The position numbers were made by a program, and so were the translations under genes. From Acidobacteriota bacterium (lineage in GTDB: Bacteria > Acidobacteriota > Blastocatellia > Chloracidobacteriales > JADJPF01), in assembly GCA_016213785.1 (NCBI GenBank), contig JACQZQ010000044.1, positions 89,643 to 153,642 of the forward strand: a stretch of 64,000 nucleotides of DNA, in the 5' to 3' direction. This document shows, one piece after another, positions 42,343 to 51,510 of the stretch. Positions within the stretch are counted from its first letter, which is position 1. The number at the start of each line of letters is the position of its first letter. A model generated the notes under the pieces. That model made no database searches and was not told the DNA's origin. It saw nothing but the letters and a program-made list of their open reading frames with translations.

Positions 42343-42798
42343 CTAAAAACTATTTATATCTTTAATAATCTCAGTAGTTAACGTTTCTATAGCTTGAAAA
42401 ACTTTAGGTGAGATTTTCTCTCCAATTTCAAAGTTTTTTCCTACTACCCCATAAAGTAGTATTTTCTTAGGCATTTGGTCTAGGATTTGGGCTAACTCTA
42501 TTACTTGAGCTATGTTAAAAGAATGTGTTGAGTAAAACCATTCATTAGGTAATATTTCTTTTTTAAGATCAAGGCAATAAATTGTTCCACAAGGATCTTT
42601 ACTATAAATTGCATCAATTAAGAAAACTACTTTTTCCTTTTGCCAAAGGCTAATTAAGCCTGTTGCGTCACTAGAATGCTCATAACAGCAAACTTTATTG
42701 CTAATAATCTTTTTTATGTTTCTTACTGTAAGTAGTCCAAATGCATCATCTCCCCTATGATCATTGCCTATTCCAATAACTACAGTATTTTCTAGCAT
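42343..42798 (-). CDS. [NiFe]-hydrogenase maturation protease
   Basis: The HyaD/HybD-family endopeptidase removes the C-terminal tail of the large subunit after nickel insertion. GIGNDHRGDDAFGLL carries the usual Asp near residue 17. Asp62 in FLIDAIYS and His93 in STHSFNIAQVIELA are likely nickel-sensing ligands. It is the last gene of the hydrogenase operon, 10 bases after the large subunit, whose C-terminus still shows the cleavable extension. It converges with the FtsL-like gene with only 10 bases between them. Confidence 0.9.
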   Translation of the reverse strand: MLENTVVIGIGNDHRGDDAFGLLTVRNIKKIISNKVCCYEHSSDATGLISLWQKEKVVFLIDAIYSKDPCGTIYCLDLKKEILPNEWFYSTHSFNIAQVIELAQILDQMPKKILLYGVVGKNFEIGEKISPKVFQAIETLTTEIIKDINSF

Positions 42799-42807
42799 TA
42801 CTTTTAA

Positions 42808-44097
42808 TTATTCTTTATCTAAAGTTAGCTTTAGATAATGTGTTGCACAAGAAATACAGGGGTCATAATTACGTATGGCTTGCTCACATTGCCAAGTAAG
42901 TTCATCTAAGGGTAAATCTAGGCGATCTGGAACAAAATTCCATAAATCTCGCTCAATTGTTTTTTGGTTTTGTGATGTAGGGGGGACAATTTTTGCCTCT
43001 AATACTAATCCATCGTCGTCTATTTTATAGTGGTGATAAATCATTCCTCTTGGCGCTTCTGTTGCTCCATAACCTTTTGAACTTTTAATCTCTAGCTTAA
43101 TAGCAGGTTGTTCAGGTGTTTCATAACTATTAATAATACGTAATGCTTCATCAAGAGCATAAAGAATTTCTAGGCTACGAATAATAATACTTTGAAAAGG
43201 ATTTTTACAAGTTTTACTAAGCCCAATATCTAGAGCAGTTTCTTTAGTTAACGGAGAAAGTTTGTCAAAATTTAGGCTATAACGTGCAAGCGGGCCAACA
43301 AAATAATTTTCTCCTGTTTTCATTTGAGAATGTAGAGCATTAGAATGTTTAACATGTTCTTCAACAAAATAATCTTCATATTCTTTTATATCAATATTTA
43401 GGCCATTGCTCGAAACTATTCTACCTTCATTAAACGGGTATTCATTTTCATGCGCTAGAGAAACAAATAGGTAATCTTGTGTAAAATCAGGGAAATTAAA
43501 TTTTGCTACCCATTTAACCGTTTCAAGCGCTAAATCACGTGCTCGTTTTAATTTTTCAGCTAAGACTAGCAAATCTTTTTTGCTTGGTATTTTATAAAAT
43601 CCACCTACACGAACATTTATAGGGTGAATTTCTCTACCGCCAACTACTCTAACAATCTCATTACCTGCTTTTTTAAGCTCTAATCCTTGTTTTACTATAT
43701 CAGGAAAATCCTTAGCCATATGGATTGAGCTTTGGTAGCCAAGAAAATCAGGAGCATGAAGCATATAAACATGTAGAGTATGACTTTCTATCCATTCACC
43801 ACAATAAAGTAAACGGCGAAGTTCTCTTAACTGCCCATCAACTCTGACTCCTAAAGCATTTTCCATTGCATGAACTGCGCTCATTTGATAAGCAACAGGA
43901 CAAATTCCACAAATACGAGCGGTTATGTCTGGCACTTCTGTAAAGTTACGGCCTCTTAAAAATGCTTCAAAAAACCTTGGTGGTTCAAAAATCTTAAGTT
44001 TAACTTCTGTAACTTTTTCATCTTTTACTTTAATATAAAGCCCGCCTTCTCCCTCTACACGAGCAAGGTAATCTACCTTAATTGTTTTGCTAGTCAT
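42808..44097 (-). CDS. Group 3b [NiFe]-hydrogenase large (alpha) subunit
   Basis: Nickel ligands are in the N-terminal [14 protein letters not shown] and the C-terminal DPCISCATH; the tail YLKLTLDKE after the His is removed by the protease. The Tyr after CPVA is usual in group 3b (soluble NADP-linked, sulfhydrogenase-type) enzymes. Length (429) and gene order (beta, gamma, delta, alpha) agree. The enzyme couples H2 oxidation or evolution to NAD(P) and can also reduce sulfur in some species. The start overlaps the small-subunit stop by 8 bases. Confidence 0.95.
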   Translation of the reverse strand: MTSKTIKVDYLARVEGEGGLYIKVKDEKVTEVKLKIFEPPRFFEAFLRGRNFTEVPDITARICGICPVAYQMSAVHAMENALGVRVDGQLRELRRLLYCGEWIESHTLHVYMLHAPDFLGYQSSIHMAKDFPDIVKQGLELKKAGNEIVRVVGGREIHPINVRVGGFYKIPSKKDLLVLAEKLKRARDLALETVKWVAKFNFPDFTQDYLFVSLAHENEYPFNEGRIVSSNGLNIDIKEYEDYFVEEHVKHSNALHSQMKTGENYFVGPLARYSLNFDKLSPLTKETALDIGLSKTCKNPFQSIIIRSLEILYALDEALRIINSYETPEQPAIKLEIKSSKGYGATEAPRGMIYHHYKIDDDGLVLEAKIVPPTSQNQKTIERDLWNFVPDRLDLPLDELTWQCEQAIRNYDPCISCATHYLKLTLDKE

Positions 44098-44860
44098 GTG
44101 CTTTGCTCTCCTTTAGAAATGCTGGGGTATAAGCATTATAGCTACGGAATAATTTCTGTATATCTTGGTTTTTAACACCTAATTGATACAATTTATTGCT
44201 TAATGAACTGGTATTAGTATTTTCTTTGGCCCCATAGCAGCCAAAACAACCACGATTATATGATGGACAAAGCGCCCCACATCCAGCATGGGTTACTGGG
44301 CCTAAACAAGCAACCCCATTACTAACTAAAATACATACATTTCCTGCTAATTTACATTCCATACAAACACTATGAGCAGGGATATTTGGCTTACGGTGAA
44401 ATAAAAATGCGCTAATTACTTCTACTAGCTGTTCTTTATTAATTGGACAACCATGCAACTCAAAATCTACTTTAACATGACTAGAAATTGCAGTAGATTG
44501 CTCTAGTGTGGAAATATATTCAGGAGTAGCATAAACTATAGAAATAAAATCGCTTACAGATTGAAAATTTCTAAGGGCTTGTATTCCTCCAGCCGTTGCA
44601 CAAGCTCCGATTGTGACTAAAAATTTAGAGATTTTTCTTACTTCTTGAATACGTTTTAAGTCGTGTGGTGTAGTAATAGAACCCTCTACAAGTGATAAAT
44701 CATAAGGCCCTTTAATTACCTCTCTTGATGCTTCTAAAAAATTAGCAATCTCAATATTTCCTGCTAAGGCTAGAAGTTCGTCTTCACAATCCAAGAGGCT
44801 TAATTGACATCCATCACAAGAAGAAAATTTCCATACAGCTAATTTTGGTTTTCTTGCCAT
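44090..44860 (-). CDS. Group 3b [NiFe]-hydrogenase small (delta) subunit
   Basis: The 256-residue subunit carries the iron-sulfur clusters next to the active site. [12 protein letters not shown] gives two proximal-cluster cysteines, and [13 protein letters not shown] and [12 protein letters not shown] the others. The C-terminal cluster region is rich in cysteine ([31 protein letters not shown]). No twin-arginine signal is present, as expected for a cytoplasmic enzyme. ATG 44860 follows GAGAGG; the longer frame begins at a TTG that would overlap the gamma gene. Confidence 0.95.
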   Translation of the reverse strand: MARKPKLAVWKFSSCDGCQLSLLDCEDELLALAGNIEIANFLEASREVIKGPYDLSLVEGSITTPHDLKRIQEVRKISKFLVTIGACATAGGIQALRNFQSVSDFISIVYATPEYISTLEQSTAISSHVKVDFELHGCPINKEQLVEVISAFLFHRKPNIPAHSVCMECKLAGNVCILVSNGVACLGPVTHAGCGALCPSYNRGCFGCYGAKENTNTSSLSNKLYQLGVKNQDIQKLFRSYNAYTPAFLKESKAHD

Positions 44861-44864
44861 AAAA

Positions 44865-45689
44865 TTAAACCTCTCTAAGTTCAAGATATCGCTTCATTTC
44901 TTTGTAAGTAAAAACTGGCCCATCTTTACAAATAAAAGTTCCCCCTAATTGGCAATGACCACAAAAACCTATAGCACATTTCATATTTCTTTCCATAGAA
45001 ACAAAAATTTGTTCTGGTATAAGCCCTTTATCTTGAAGCGCTAGACTTACAAAACGCATCATTACTTCAGGCCCACAAATCATTGCTAAAGTATTACTAG
45101 GATTAAATTTAGCTTTAGGAATTAATCTAGTTACTACACCAACATCACCATTCCATTTTTTACTAGCACGATCTACGATTGTAAAAAAATCCAACTTTTC
45201 TTGCCATCCTGCAAATTCATTTAAGTAAATTTGATCTTCAGGAGTTCTTGCCCCATAAAGTAAAGATACTCTACCATAGTCTTGACGATGGGCTAAAATA
45301 TAGTAAATAACGGGTCTTAAAGGCGCAAGTCCTATTCCACCTACTACAATAATTACGTCTTTTCCTTTAGCTTGTATTATAGGCCAACTACTACCAAAAG
45401 GGCCTCGTAAACCTATAACATCACCCTTTTTTAGCTTTTGCATTGCTTTTGTGGTTGTTCCAACAGCGCGAATAGTATGTATAAGCGGTAGGGGTTTTTC
45501 ACTGTTTCCGCTAATTGATATAGCGACTTCACCTAAGCCAAACATATAGAGCATATTAAATTGCCCAGGCTGATAGAGAAAAGATTTTTTTTCTAAAGGT
45601 TCTAAAGTTAAAGTAAAAGTATCTTTATTTTCATTAACTTTACGTTTAACTAAAAATTGGTCTGGTAGCATTGGATCTAGTAATTGCAT
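44865..45689 (-). CDS. Hydrogenase FAD/NAD(P)-binding (gamma) subunit
   Basis: The 274-residue diaphorase belongs to the ferredoxin-NADP reductase family. It has an FAD-binding barrel ([11 protein letters not shown]), a flavin-phosphate segment LRGPFGSSW, the NAD(P)-binding loop [20 protein letters not shown], and a C-terminal [2Fe-2S] site [17 protein letters not shown]. It passes electrons between the small subunit and NAD(P). The gene is 4 bases before the small-subunit gene and 9 bases after the cyclic-nucleotide-binding gene, so the operon is tightly packed. Confidence 0.93.
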   Translation of the reverse strand: MQLLDPMLPDQFLVKRKVNENKDTFTLTLEPLEKKSFLYQPGQFNMLYMFGLGEVAISISGNSEKPLPLIHTIRAVGTTTKAMQKLKKGDVIGLRGPFGSSWPIIQAKGKDVIIVVGGIGLAPLRPVIYYILAHRQDYGRVSLLYGARTPEDQIYLNEFAGWQEKLDFFTIVDRASKKWNGDVGVVTRLIPKAKFNPSNTLAMICGPEVMMRFVSLALQDKGLIPEQIFVSMERNMKCAIGFCGHCQLGGTFICKDGPVFTYKEMKRYLELREV

Positions 45690-45698
45690 AATTTTTCT

Positions 45699-46166
45699 TT
45701 ACTGACGAATCCCATAAACATCTAGTAACTGCATTTGTGTTGATTGTAGTCTTTGGACAATAACCGAAGAAAAACGCTTCATTAATTCATAACCCATAGC
45801 TTTATTTTCTTCGCATTTATTACGAATACATTTTCCATCTAAGGCTATAGCCCTTGTTGCTACTATGGCTTGAGCATCAAAGTGCCAACGATAAGGAGCC
45901 ACTAGCCAAGACCAGCCTAAAACCTCACCCTCAGCAACAGTATGTATAGTAATTGGCCCTAAATGAGGGACATAGATGTCTACTGTTACCTTTCCTTCTC
46001 GAATTAAATAAAAAGTATCTGCTTCTCTACCTTCTCTAAGAATAAATTCGCCTTCCTTAAAGCGGACATTTTTAGCACAGCCAACAATTATTTCTAGATA
46101 CTGAGGGTCTAGCTCATTAAATAAAGGGTGTTTAGCTAAAATAGGCTCAAGTGTCTTTAGCGTCAT
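45699..46166 (-). CDS. Cyclic-nucleotide-binding domain protein in the hydrogenase operon
   Basis: The 155-residue protein is a lone cNMP-binding fold of Crp type: FKEGEFILREGREADTFYLI, then EGKVTVDIYV and the phosphate cassette-like EGEVLGWSWLVAPYRWHF. A helical end contains ELMKRFSSVIVQRLQSTQMQ. No DNA-binding helix-turn-helix follows, so it is not a transcription factor. Its place between the beta and gamma subunit genes, with tight spacing, suggests a regulatory or assembly role for the enzyme; that is inference. The cassette lacks the usual Arg-Thr/Ser pair, so its ligand may not be cAMP. Confidence 0.85.
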   Translation of the reverse strand: MTLKTLEPILAKHPLFNELDPQYLEIIVGCAKNVRFKEGEFILREGREADTFYLIREGKVTVDIYVPHLGPITIHTVAEGEVLGWSWLVAPYRWHFDAQAIVATRAIALDGKCIRNKCEENKAMGYELMKRFSSVIVQRLQSTQMQLLDVYGIRQ

Positions 46167-46209
46167 TAGTTTTTCCTTTCAATGTGCTTACAATTGTAGA
46201 TTAAGAAAT

Positions 46210-47325
46210 TTAGCCATTATTTTCACGTAGTGTTTTTACTTGTTCGGTTATATCAATTCCAACAGGACACCAGGTTATACAACGCCCACAGCCTACACAA
46301 CCTGAAGTGCCAAATTGATCAAGCCATGCGCCTAGTTTATGTACTAACCATTGACGATATCTAGACTTAGTTGAGACTCTAACACTTCCTCCATGAATAT
46401 AAGAGAAATCTGAAGTAAAACAAGAATCCCAACTTCGCCAACGTTCTGCAATTTCTCCTGTTAAGTCTGTAGTGTCTTGAACTGTGGTACAAAAACAAGT
46501 AGGACAAACCATTGTACAATTAGCACAACTTAAACATCTATTGGCTACTTCATCCCAACTTGGATTCTCATAGTTTTGGTAAAGTAGTTCTTTAATATTT
46601 TCCGTATCTAGCTTTTTCTCAATACTTTGAGCAGTAGTTTTAATAATATTTTCAGCTATATTTTCATCTTCTTTAGTAGCCACTTTATAAGGAATATTTT
46701 TAAGAATTTCTCTTCCTTTTTCTGTAGCTACTTTAACTAAAAAAATATGTTTTTTATCATCTAAAATTTCTGTTAGTGATAGGTCAAAACCCTCTTCTAC
46801 TTTTGGGCCAGTTTGCATAGACGTGCAAAAACAAGTTTTAACTGCTCTAGCACAATTTATAGCTACAATGAAAATATCTTTGCGACGAGTTGAGTAAATA
46901 GGGTCAACAAATTTATCTTTTAGAAAAACTCTATCTTGAATAGAAATTGCTGCAAGCTCACAGCCTCGTACCCCAATAAATGCAAGCTTTGGAGGCTGTG
47001 TTTCTTCAGAAACAAATTCCATTGCTTTAGCCTTACGCTTTATTTGCCATAATCGTACTTTTGGCGGATGCAGATATTTTTTCCAAGAATTTGCTCCAAC
47101 CGTATAACTAAAAAATGTTGGCTTAGAATGTTTTTTTAACCTGTAATGACCTCCTGTTTGTTCATCTATATAGCCTATAGGCAAATCAGATATTTTTGTG
47201 ATTTGGTCATATACAATAGTATTTTCTGAAATTGTAGGAGCAATAGTCTGATAACCAAAAGAATTTAGATTATCAAAAATTAATTGCAAGCTTTCTGCTA
47301 GAATAATTAAAGAATTATTTTCCAT
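46210..47325 (-). CDS. Hydrogenase iron-sulfur (beta) subunit
   Basis: The 371-residue protein matches the beta subunit of sulfhydrogenase-type enzymes. A long N-terminal region includes [20 protein letters not shown] and a four-cysteine stretch around [14 protein letters not shown]. Two C-terminal [4Fe-4S] motifs follow: [16 protein letters not shown] and [12 protein letters not shown]. It carries electrons away from the gamma/delta module. It is the first gene of the operon (beta, cNMP-binding, gamma, delta, alpha, protease). No good ribosome site precedes ATG 47325. Confidence 0.93.
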   Translation of the reverse strand: MENNSLIILAESLQLIFDNLNSFGYQTIAPTISENTIVYDQITKISDLPIGYIDEQTGGHYRLKKHSKPTFFSYTVGANSWKKYLHPPKVRLWQIKRKAKAMEFVSEETQPPKLAFIGVRGCELAAISIQDRVFLKDKFVDPIYSTRRKDIFIVAINCARAVKTCFCTSMQTGPKVEEGFDLSLTEILDDKKHIFLVKVATEKGREILKNIPYKVATKEDENIAENIIKTTAQSIEKKLDTENIKELLYQNYENPSWDEVANRCLSCANCTMVCPTCFCTTVQDTTDLTGEIAERWRSWDSCFTSDFSYIHGGSVRVSTKSRYRQWLVHKLGAWLDQFGTSGCVGCGRCITWCPVGIDITEQVKTLRENNG

Positions 47326-47435
47326 AAATTTTTTAATATTTAAAAAATTGATAAGAACGATTGATGAAATTTGGGGGATTATAAAATATTATTAGCAGCG
47401 CAGAAAATTTAATTATATTTTATTTTGCTAGTTTC

Positions 47436-47461
47436 CTGCCCTAAGATAAATCCCAGGGCAG
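47436..47461 (-). terminator. Stem-loop after the TolB-like gene
   Basis: CTGCCCT (47436-47442) and AGGGCAG (47455-47461) form a GC-rich 7-bp stem about 22 bases past the TolB-like stop. On the minus strand the next bases are not T-rich. Confidence 0.5.
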
Positions 47462-47483
47462 TTTAATTTTGGGTGGGTTGATT

Positions 47484-48620
47484 TTAGTCTACCCAATCAG
47501 CAACAAAAACGTTAGTTTCACCTCTAGCTTTGCCATTACGATTTGATGCCCAAACCAACTTTTTACCATCAGGGCTAAACATTGGAAATCCATCAAATCC
47601 ACCAGAATAAGTAATTCGCTCTAAGTTACTACCATCTTCAGCACTAACCATAAATAGATCAAAATTACGCCCTTTGCCCTCTACATCAGCATGATTTGAA
47701 GCAAATATAACTTTATGTCCATCAGGGGTAAAAAATGGGCAGAAATTAGCTTTACCAATTGTAGTTAATTGTCTTTGATTACTACCATCTGCATCCATAA
47801 TAAAAAGCTCCATTTTACTTGGGCGTACTAGATTTTTCTTGAGTAACTCTTGGTATTCTTTTAATTCTTCGCCTTCTGCTGGATGATAAGCTCTATAGAC
47901 AATTTGACTACCATCAGGCGAAAAAAATGCACCACCATCATAACCAGGAGTGTCAGTTAATCTTTTAACATTTGACCCATCAGCATTCATCACATAAAGG
48001 TCTAAATCTCCATCTCTAGTTGATGTAAAAATAATTTTTTTACCATCTCGTGAAATAGTGGCTTCTGCATCATAGCCTGGAGACTTAGCAAGTGGTTTTA
48101 AGTCTGATCCATCAGGATTTGCTATATAAATATCATAATCTGGATAAATCGCCCAAACATAACCTTGAGACATATCTGGGGGTGGAGGGCAATCAGGTTT
48201 ACCTGCATGAGTTGAGCCAAAAAGGATTTTTTTACCATCGGGGAAAAAATAACTACAAGTAGTACGTCCTTTTCCTGTACTAACTAGTTTCATCTCCCCA
48301 CCATCAGCGCTTATAGTAAAGATTTGGTCACATTTATAATCGCCATGAGTTGATTGCAAGATAATTTGTTTTCCATCCCCACTCCAATAAGCTTCGGCAT
48401 TTTCTCCGCCAAAAGTAAGCTGTTTAATATTGGTTAAATGCTTTTCATCAGGGTGAGTTATTCCCCCTACTTCTAGTCCTCCACCAGCGCTTGGAGAAGC
48501 CCCTGGTGTGGGTGAGTTTGCGGGAGTATCAGTTGTTTTAGGTGTTTCAGGACTGCCACAACTAGCCAATCCTAAAGTAAAAATAGTAAACAGAGCAAAT
48601 AGCACTAGACCTTTTCTCAT
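47484..48620 (-). CDS. TolB-like beta-propeller lipoprotein
   Basis: The signal peptide ends in a lipobox (GLASCGS), so the mature protein should be acylated and tethered. A Pro/Thr/Ser-rich linker leads to about six PD40/TolB-type blades, each with a pattern like SPDGKKLVWASNR, ISRDGKKIIFTSTRDGDLDL or TPDGHKVIFASN. Such propellers bind proteins or peptides at the envelope. It is not beside tolA, pal or tolQR, so it is a TolB-like paralogue rather than TolB itself. ATG 48620 is chosen because GAGGT precedes it and the lipoprotein signal starts there. Confidence 0.88.
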   Translation of the reverse strand: MRKGLVLFALFTIFTLGLASCGSPETPKTTDTPANSPTPGASPSAGGGLEVGGITHPDEKHLTNIKQLTFGGENAEAYWSGDGKQIILQSTHGDYKCDQIFTISADGGEMKLVSTGKGRTTCSYFFPDGKKILFGSTHAGKPDCPPPPDMSQGYVWAIYPDYDIYIANPDGSDLKPLAKSPGYDAEATISRDGKKIIFTSTRDGDLDLYVMNADGSNVKRLTDTPGYDGGAFFSPDGSQIVYRAYHPAEGEELKEYQELLKKNLVRPSKMELFIMDADGSNQRQLTTIGKANFCPFFTPDGHKVIFASNHADVEGKGRNFDLFMVSAEDGSNLERITYSGGFDGFPMFSPDGKKLVWASNRNGKARGETNVFVADWVD

Positions 48621-48661
48621 AGTACCTCTACATAAGATTTTTAGAATTTTTAATAAAGACA

Positions 48662-48708
48662 AAACCCAATAATAATTATTTTGCAGTTTGATAATTATTA
48701 TTGGGTTT
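48662..48708. terminator. Unusually long perfect stem-loop
   Basis: AAACCCAATAATAATTAT (48662-48679) and ATAATTATTATTGGGTTT (48691-48708) form a perfect 18-bp stem with an 11-base loop. It lies between the FmdB-like gene and the TolB-like gene, on whose minus-strand side it is followed by TTTT. It is a likely transcript end or insulating hairpin. Confidence 0.65.
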
Positions 48709-48746
48709 AGATATTAATCAAAGGGATATTGCCAGATAAAAAGCAG

Positions 48747-48797
48747 TAGGGATAGAGTTATATTTCTATCTAAAATAAAATTATGTCTCTATCCCTA
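48747..48797. repeat. Inverted repeat after the FmdB-like gene
   Basis: TAGGGATAGAG (48747-48757) and CTCTATCCCTA (48787-48797) are perfect 11-base arms with a 29-base loop, just beyond the FmdB-like stop. Together with the next hairpin it makes a double-stem terminator region. Confidence 0.6.
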
Positions 48798-48807
48798 TTA
48801 TTAACTT

Positions 48808-49128
48808 TTAGTTACTTGTTACATTACAAGCTTCTGAGCCACAGCCACCAGTTGTTGCAGCACAAGGTGTAGTAGTCTTAGCTTCACTGCTTGAAGGTTC
48901 AGTTGTAGTCTCAGTTTTTTCACTCTTAGGCTCGCTTACTCCAGTAGTCTTCTTAGCGTAATCTGTGACATACCAACCAGACCCTTTTAGTGCAAAGCTT
49001 GATTGCGAAAGGAGTTTATTTAAATTACCTCCACATTTTTCGCATTCAGTAAGAAGTGGATCAGAGAATTTTTGAATTTTTTCAATGATAGAATTACATT
49101 TTTCACATTTATATTCGTAAATTGGCAT
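48808..49128 (-). CDS. FmdB-type zinc ribbon protein
   Basis: The 106-residue protein starts MPIYEYKCEKC and has a second CxxC (ECEKCGG), giving the four zinc ligands of the FmdB/CxxC_CXXC_SSSS family. The SSFALKGSGWYVTDY segment is characteristic of longer members. The C-terminus is Ser/Thr/Glu-rich and ends with several extra cysteines (TTPCAATTGGCGSEACN) that could bind another metal. The function is unknown; the family has been named a putative regulatory protein. AGGAGG precedes ATG 49128. Confidence 0.85.
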   Translation of the reverse strand: MPIYEYKCEKCNSIIEKIQKFSDPLLTECEKCGGNLNKLLSQSSFALKGSGWYVTDYAKKTTGVSEPKSEKTETTTEPSSSEAKTTTPCAATTGGCGSEACNVTSN

Positions 49129-49166
49129 TATTAAACCTCCTTTTGTCTTTGCCAATAGACAAAAAA

Positions 49167-51281
49167 CTAATAACGATAAAGTTCTTTTATAGCTTTTAAG
49201 ACATCGCTAATTTGTGGCAAGATGCGCTCTTCTAGCTCTGGAGCATAAGCAACAAAGGTATCCATTGCTGCTACTCTAGAAACAGGCCCATCTAAATACT
49301 CAAAAAGTTCTGAGCTAATACGTGCAGCAATTTCTGCCCCATAGCCCCAAGATAAAGAATCTTCATGAACAATTAAAACCTTATTGGTTTTCATAACAGA
49401 CTTTTCAATTGCTTCCCAATCATAAGGACTTAAGGTACGTAAATCTAGAATTTCTACCTCAATTCCTTGTTCAGCCGCCTCTCTAGCCGCAACTACTGAG
49501 TGCTGAACATTAGCCCCATAAGTAATTATAGTTAAATCTTTACCTTCGCGTACTACTCTAGCTTTGCCAAAGGGGATCATATAATTTGGGCCAGGATATT
49601 CTGATTTATTATAAGTTTGGCGATAAAGATGTTTATGTTCTAAAAATAGTACTGGGTCTTCTGAGCGAATAGCTGTACGAAGTAGCCCATTTGCATCTAA
49701 TGCATTAGATGGGAAAACTACTCTAAGCCCAGGGATATGAGTAAAAGTAACCTCTCCGCATTGGCTATGATAAACTGCACCCCCCTTTAAGTAGCCTCCA
49801 ATAGGCACTCTTAAAACAGCAGGGCAAGCAAAAGCGTTATTTGAACGCCAGCGTAAAAGTGCTAGCTCATTACGTATTTGCATCATAGCAGGCCAGATAT
49901 AGTCAAAAAATTGAATCTCAACCACAGGCTTTAAGCCACGTGTAGCCATTCCAACTGCACGACCAACAATATTTGCCTCAGCTAAGGGAGAGTTAAAAAC
50001 CCTAGTGCTACCATATTTACGTTGTAAACCTGCCGTTACCTTAAATACTCCACCTTTTCCTTTTACTTCTTCTAGATTTTCCTCTCGTGAACAATCAGCC
50101 ACATCTTCACCAAAGACTACAATACGCGGATCTCTTGCCATTTCATCTCTAAGGCAATAATTAATTAGATCTACTACTGTTCCTGGTGTACCTCCATTAA
50201 ATTCAGGGCTAGTTGAAAACTCTAGTGCAGTTGGGTCTACATCGGGTGAATAAACATAGTTTTCAACCGAGTCTTTAGGTGGTTGAGGGCTATTTAATGC
50301 TACTTCTGTTGCTTTTGCAATTTCTTCATCAACGCTTTGTTTTAGTTCATCAAGCTCTTTTTGGGTAAGGAGTTTTTCATTTAATAAAAATTGAGCAAAT
50401 GTTTTAACTGGATCTCGTTTTTCTTCGTCTGCACGCTCAGAAGCAGGTCTATAGAGTTTTTCTTCGTCAGATAAGGAATGTGAATAGGGTCTAATTACAT
50501 GTGCATGTACAAGTGCTGGCCCGCGACGCATACGGCAATAAGTAATAGCCTCTCTAAGCACTTGATAACTAGCAATAGGGTCTGTTCCATCCACTTCTTT
50601 TATAAAAAGATTAGGATAGCCAACTAATAATTTTGAAATACTTCCGCCTGCGGTTTGTACTTCTTTAGGTACAGAAATGGCATATCCATTATCTTCAACT
50701 AAATAAAGTACAGGAAGTTTTAAGTTACAAGCAGTATTTAAGGATTCAAAAAACTCTCCTTGGCTTGTTGTTCCTTCGCCAGTGGAGACATAAACTATTT
50801 CGTCTTGTTTAAATTTTTTTGCACGATCAGCAATATCTTCTTTTAGGCTAAAATAACGACCTGCCTCAGCACATCCTACAGCTTGAAGAAATTGAGTTCC
50901 AGTAGGGCTAGATTTAGACACAATGTTTAGCGCTTTATGTCCCCAGTGAGAAGGCATTTGGCGACCTCCAGAACTTGGATCTAATTCTGCACCCACAGCA
51001 GCTTGAAGCATTTCTTCTGCTGTCATGCCTAGTTGCAAAGCTAAAGCACGATCTCGATAATAAGCATAAAACCAATCATGTCCAGGTTTTAAGAGCGTTC
51101 CAGCCGCAACTAATACGGCTTCATGACCTGCACCGCTAATTTGAAAAAAGATTTTATTTTGACTTTTTAATTGTATTTCTTTGTCATCAATACGGCGTGA
51201 TAAATAAATGTTTTTATATAGGCCAATTAGGGTTTGACGATCTAGCCCTGCGTATTTTGAAACAGCGACTTCAGCGCTCAT
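49167..51281 (-). CDS. Fused alpha-beta E1 of a branched-chain 2-oxoacid dehydrogenase type complex
   Basis: The 704-residue protein carries E1-alpha (about 1-345) and E1-beta (about 365-704) in one chain. The alpha part shows [15 protein letters not shown], a [10 protein letters not shown] loop and the thiamine-diphosphate site [15 protein letters not shown]. The beta part has [27 protein letters not shown] and [13 protein letters not shown]. It decarboxylates a 2-oxoacid and acylates lipoyl-E2. The signatures fit 2-oxoisovalerate dehydrogenases best, but pyruvate cannot be excluded. No E2 or E3 gene is adjacent. ATG 51281 follows GGAGGA. Confidence 0.9.
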   Translation of the reverse strand: MSAEVAVSKYAGLDRQTLIGLYKNIYLSRRIDDKEIQLKSQNKIFFQISGAGHEAVLVAAGTLLKPGHDWFYAYYRDRALALQLGMTAEEMLQAAVGAELDPSSGGRQMPSHWGHKALNIVSKSSPTGTQFLQAVGCAEAGRYFSLKEDIADRAKKFKQDEIVYVSTGEGTTSQGEFFESLNTACNLKLPVLYLVEDNGYAISVPKEVQTAGGSISKLLVGYPNLFIKEVDGTDPIASYQVLREAITYCRMRRGPALVHAHVIRPYSHSLSDEEKLYRPASERADEEKRDPVKTFAQFLLNEKLLTQKELDELKQSVDEEIAKATEVALNSPQPPKDSVENYVYSPDVDPTALEFSTSPEFNGGTPGTVVDLINYCLRDEMARDPRIVVFGEDVADCSREENLEEVKGKGGVFKVTAGLQRKYGSTRVFNSPLAEANIVGRAVGMATRGLKPVVEIQFFDYIWPAMMQIRNELALLRWRSNNAFACPAVLRVPIGGYLKGGAVYHSQCGEVTFTHIPGLRVVFPSNALDANGLLRTAIRSEDPVLFLEHKHLYRQTYNKSEYPGPNYMIPFGKARVVREGKDLTIITYGANVQHSVVAAREAAEQGIEVEILDLRTLSPYDWEAIEKSVMKTNKVLIVHEDSLSWGYGAEIAARISSELFEYLDGPVSRVAAMDTFVAYAPELEERILPQISDVLKAIKELYRY

Positions 51282-51510
51282 TAGTTCCTCCAACTAAACT
51301 TACTATATTATTTTATATATTAAAATTATTGAGTTATAGGCGTAACTGCCAAGCGTAACATCTCTATAGGGTTTCTTTCAAGTCATAAGACCAAAGCTAA
51401 GGAATAATTAACAACTTTTTAATGCTAATAAAAGTATAAACTAACTTGCAGTCAACACTAAAATGCTGTATTTAACAATAGATAGGTTAGAAACTCTAAG
51501 GAAGTATGAT

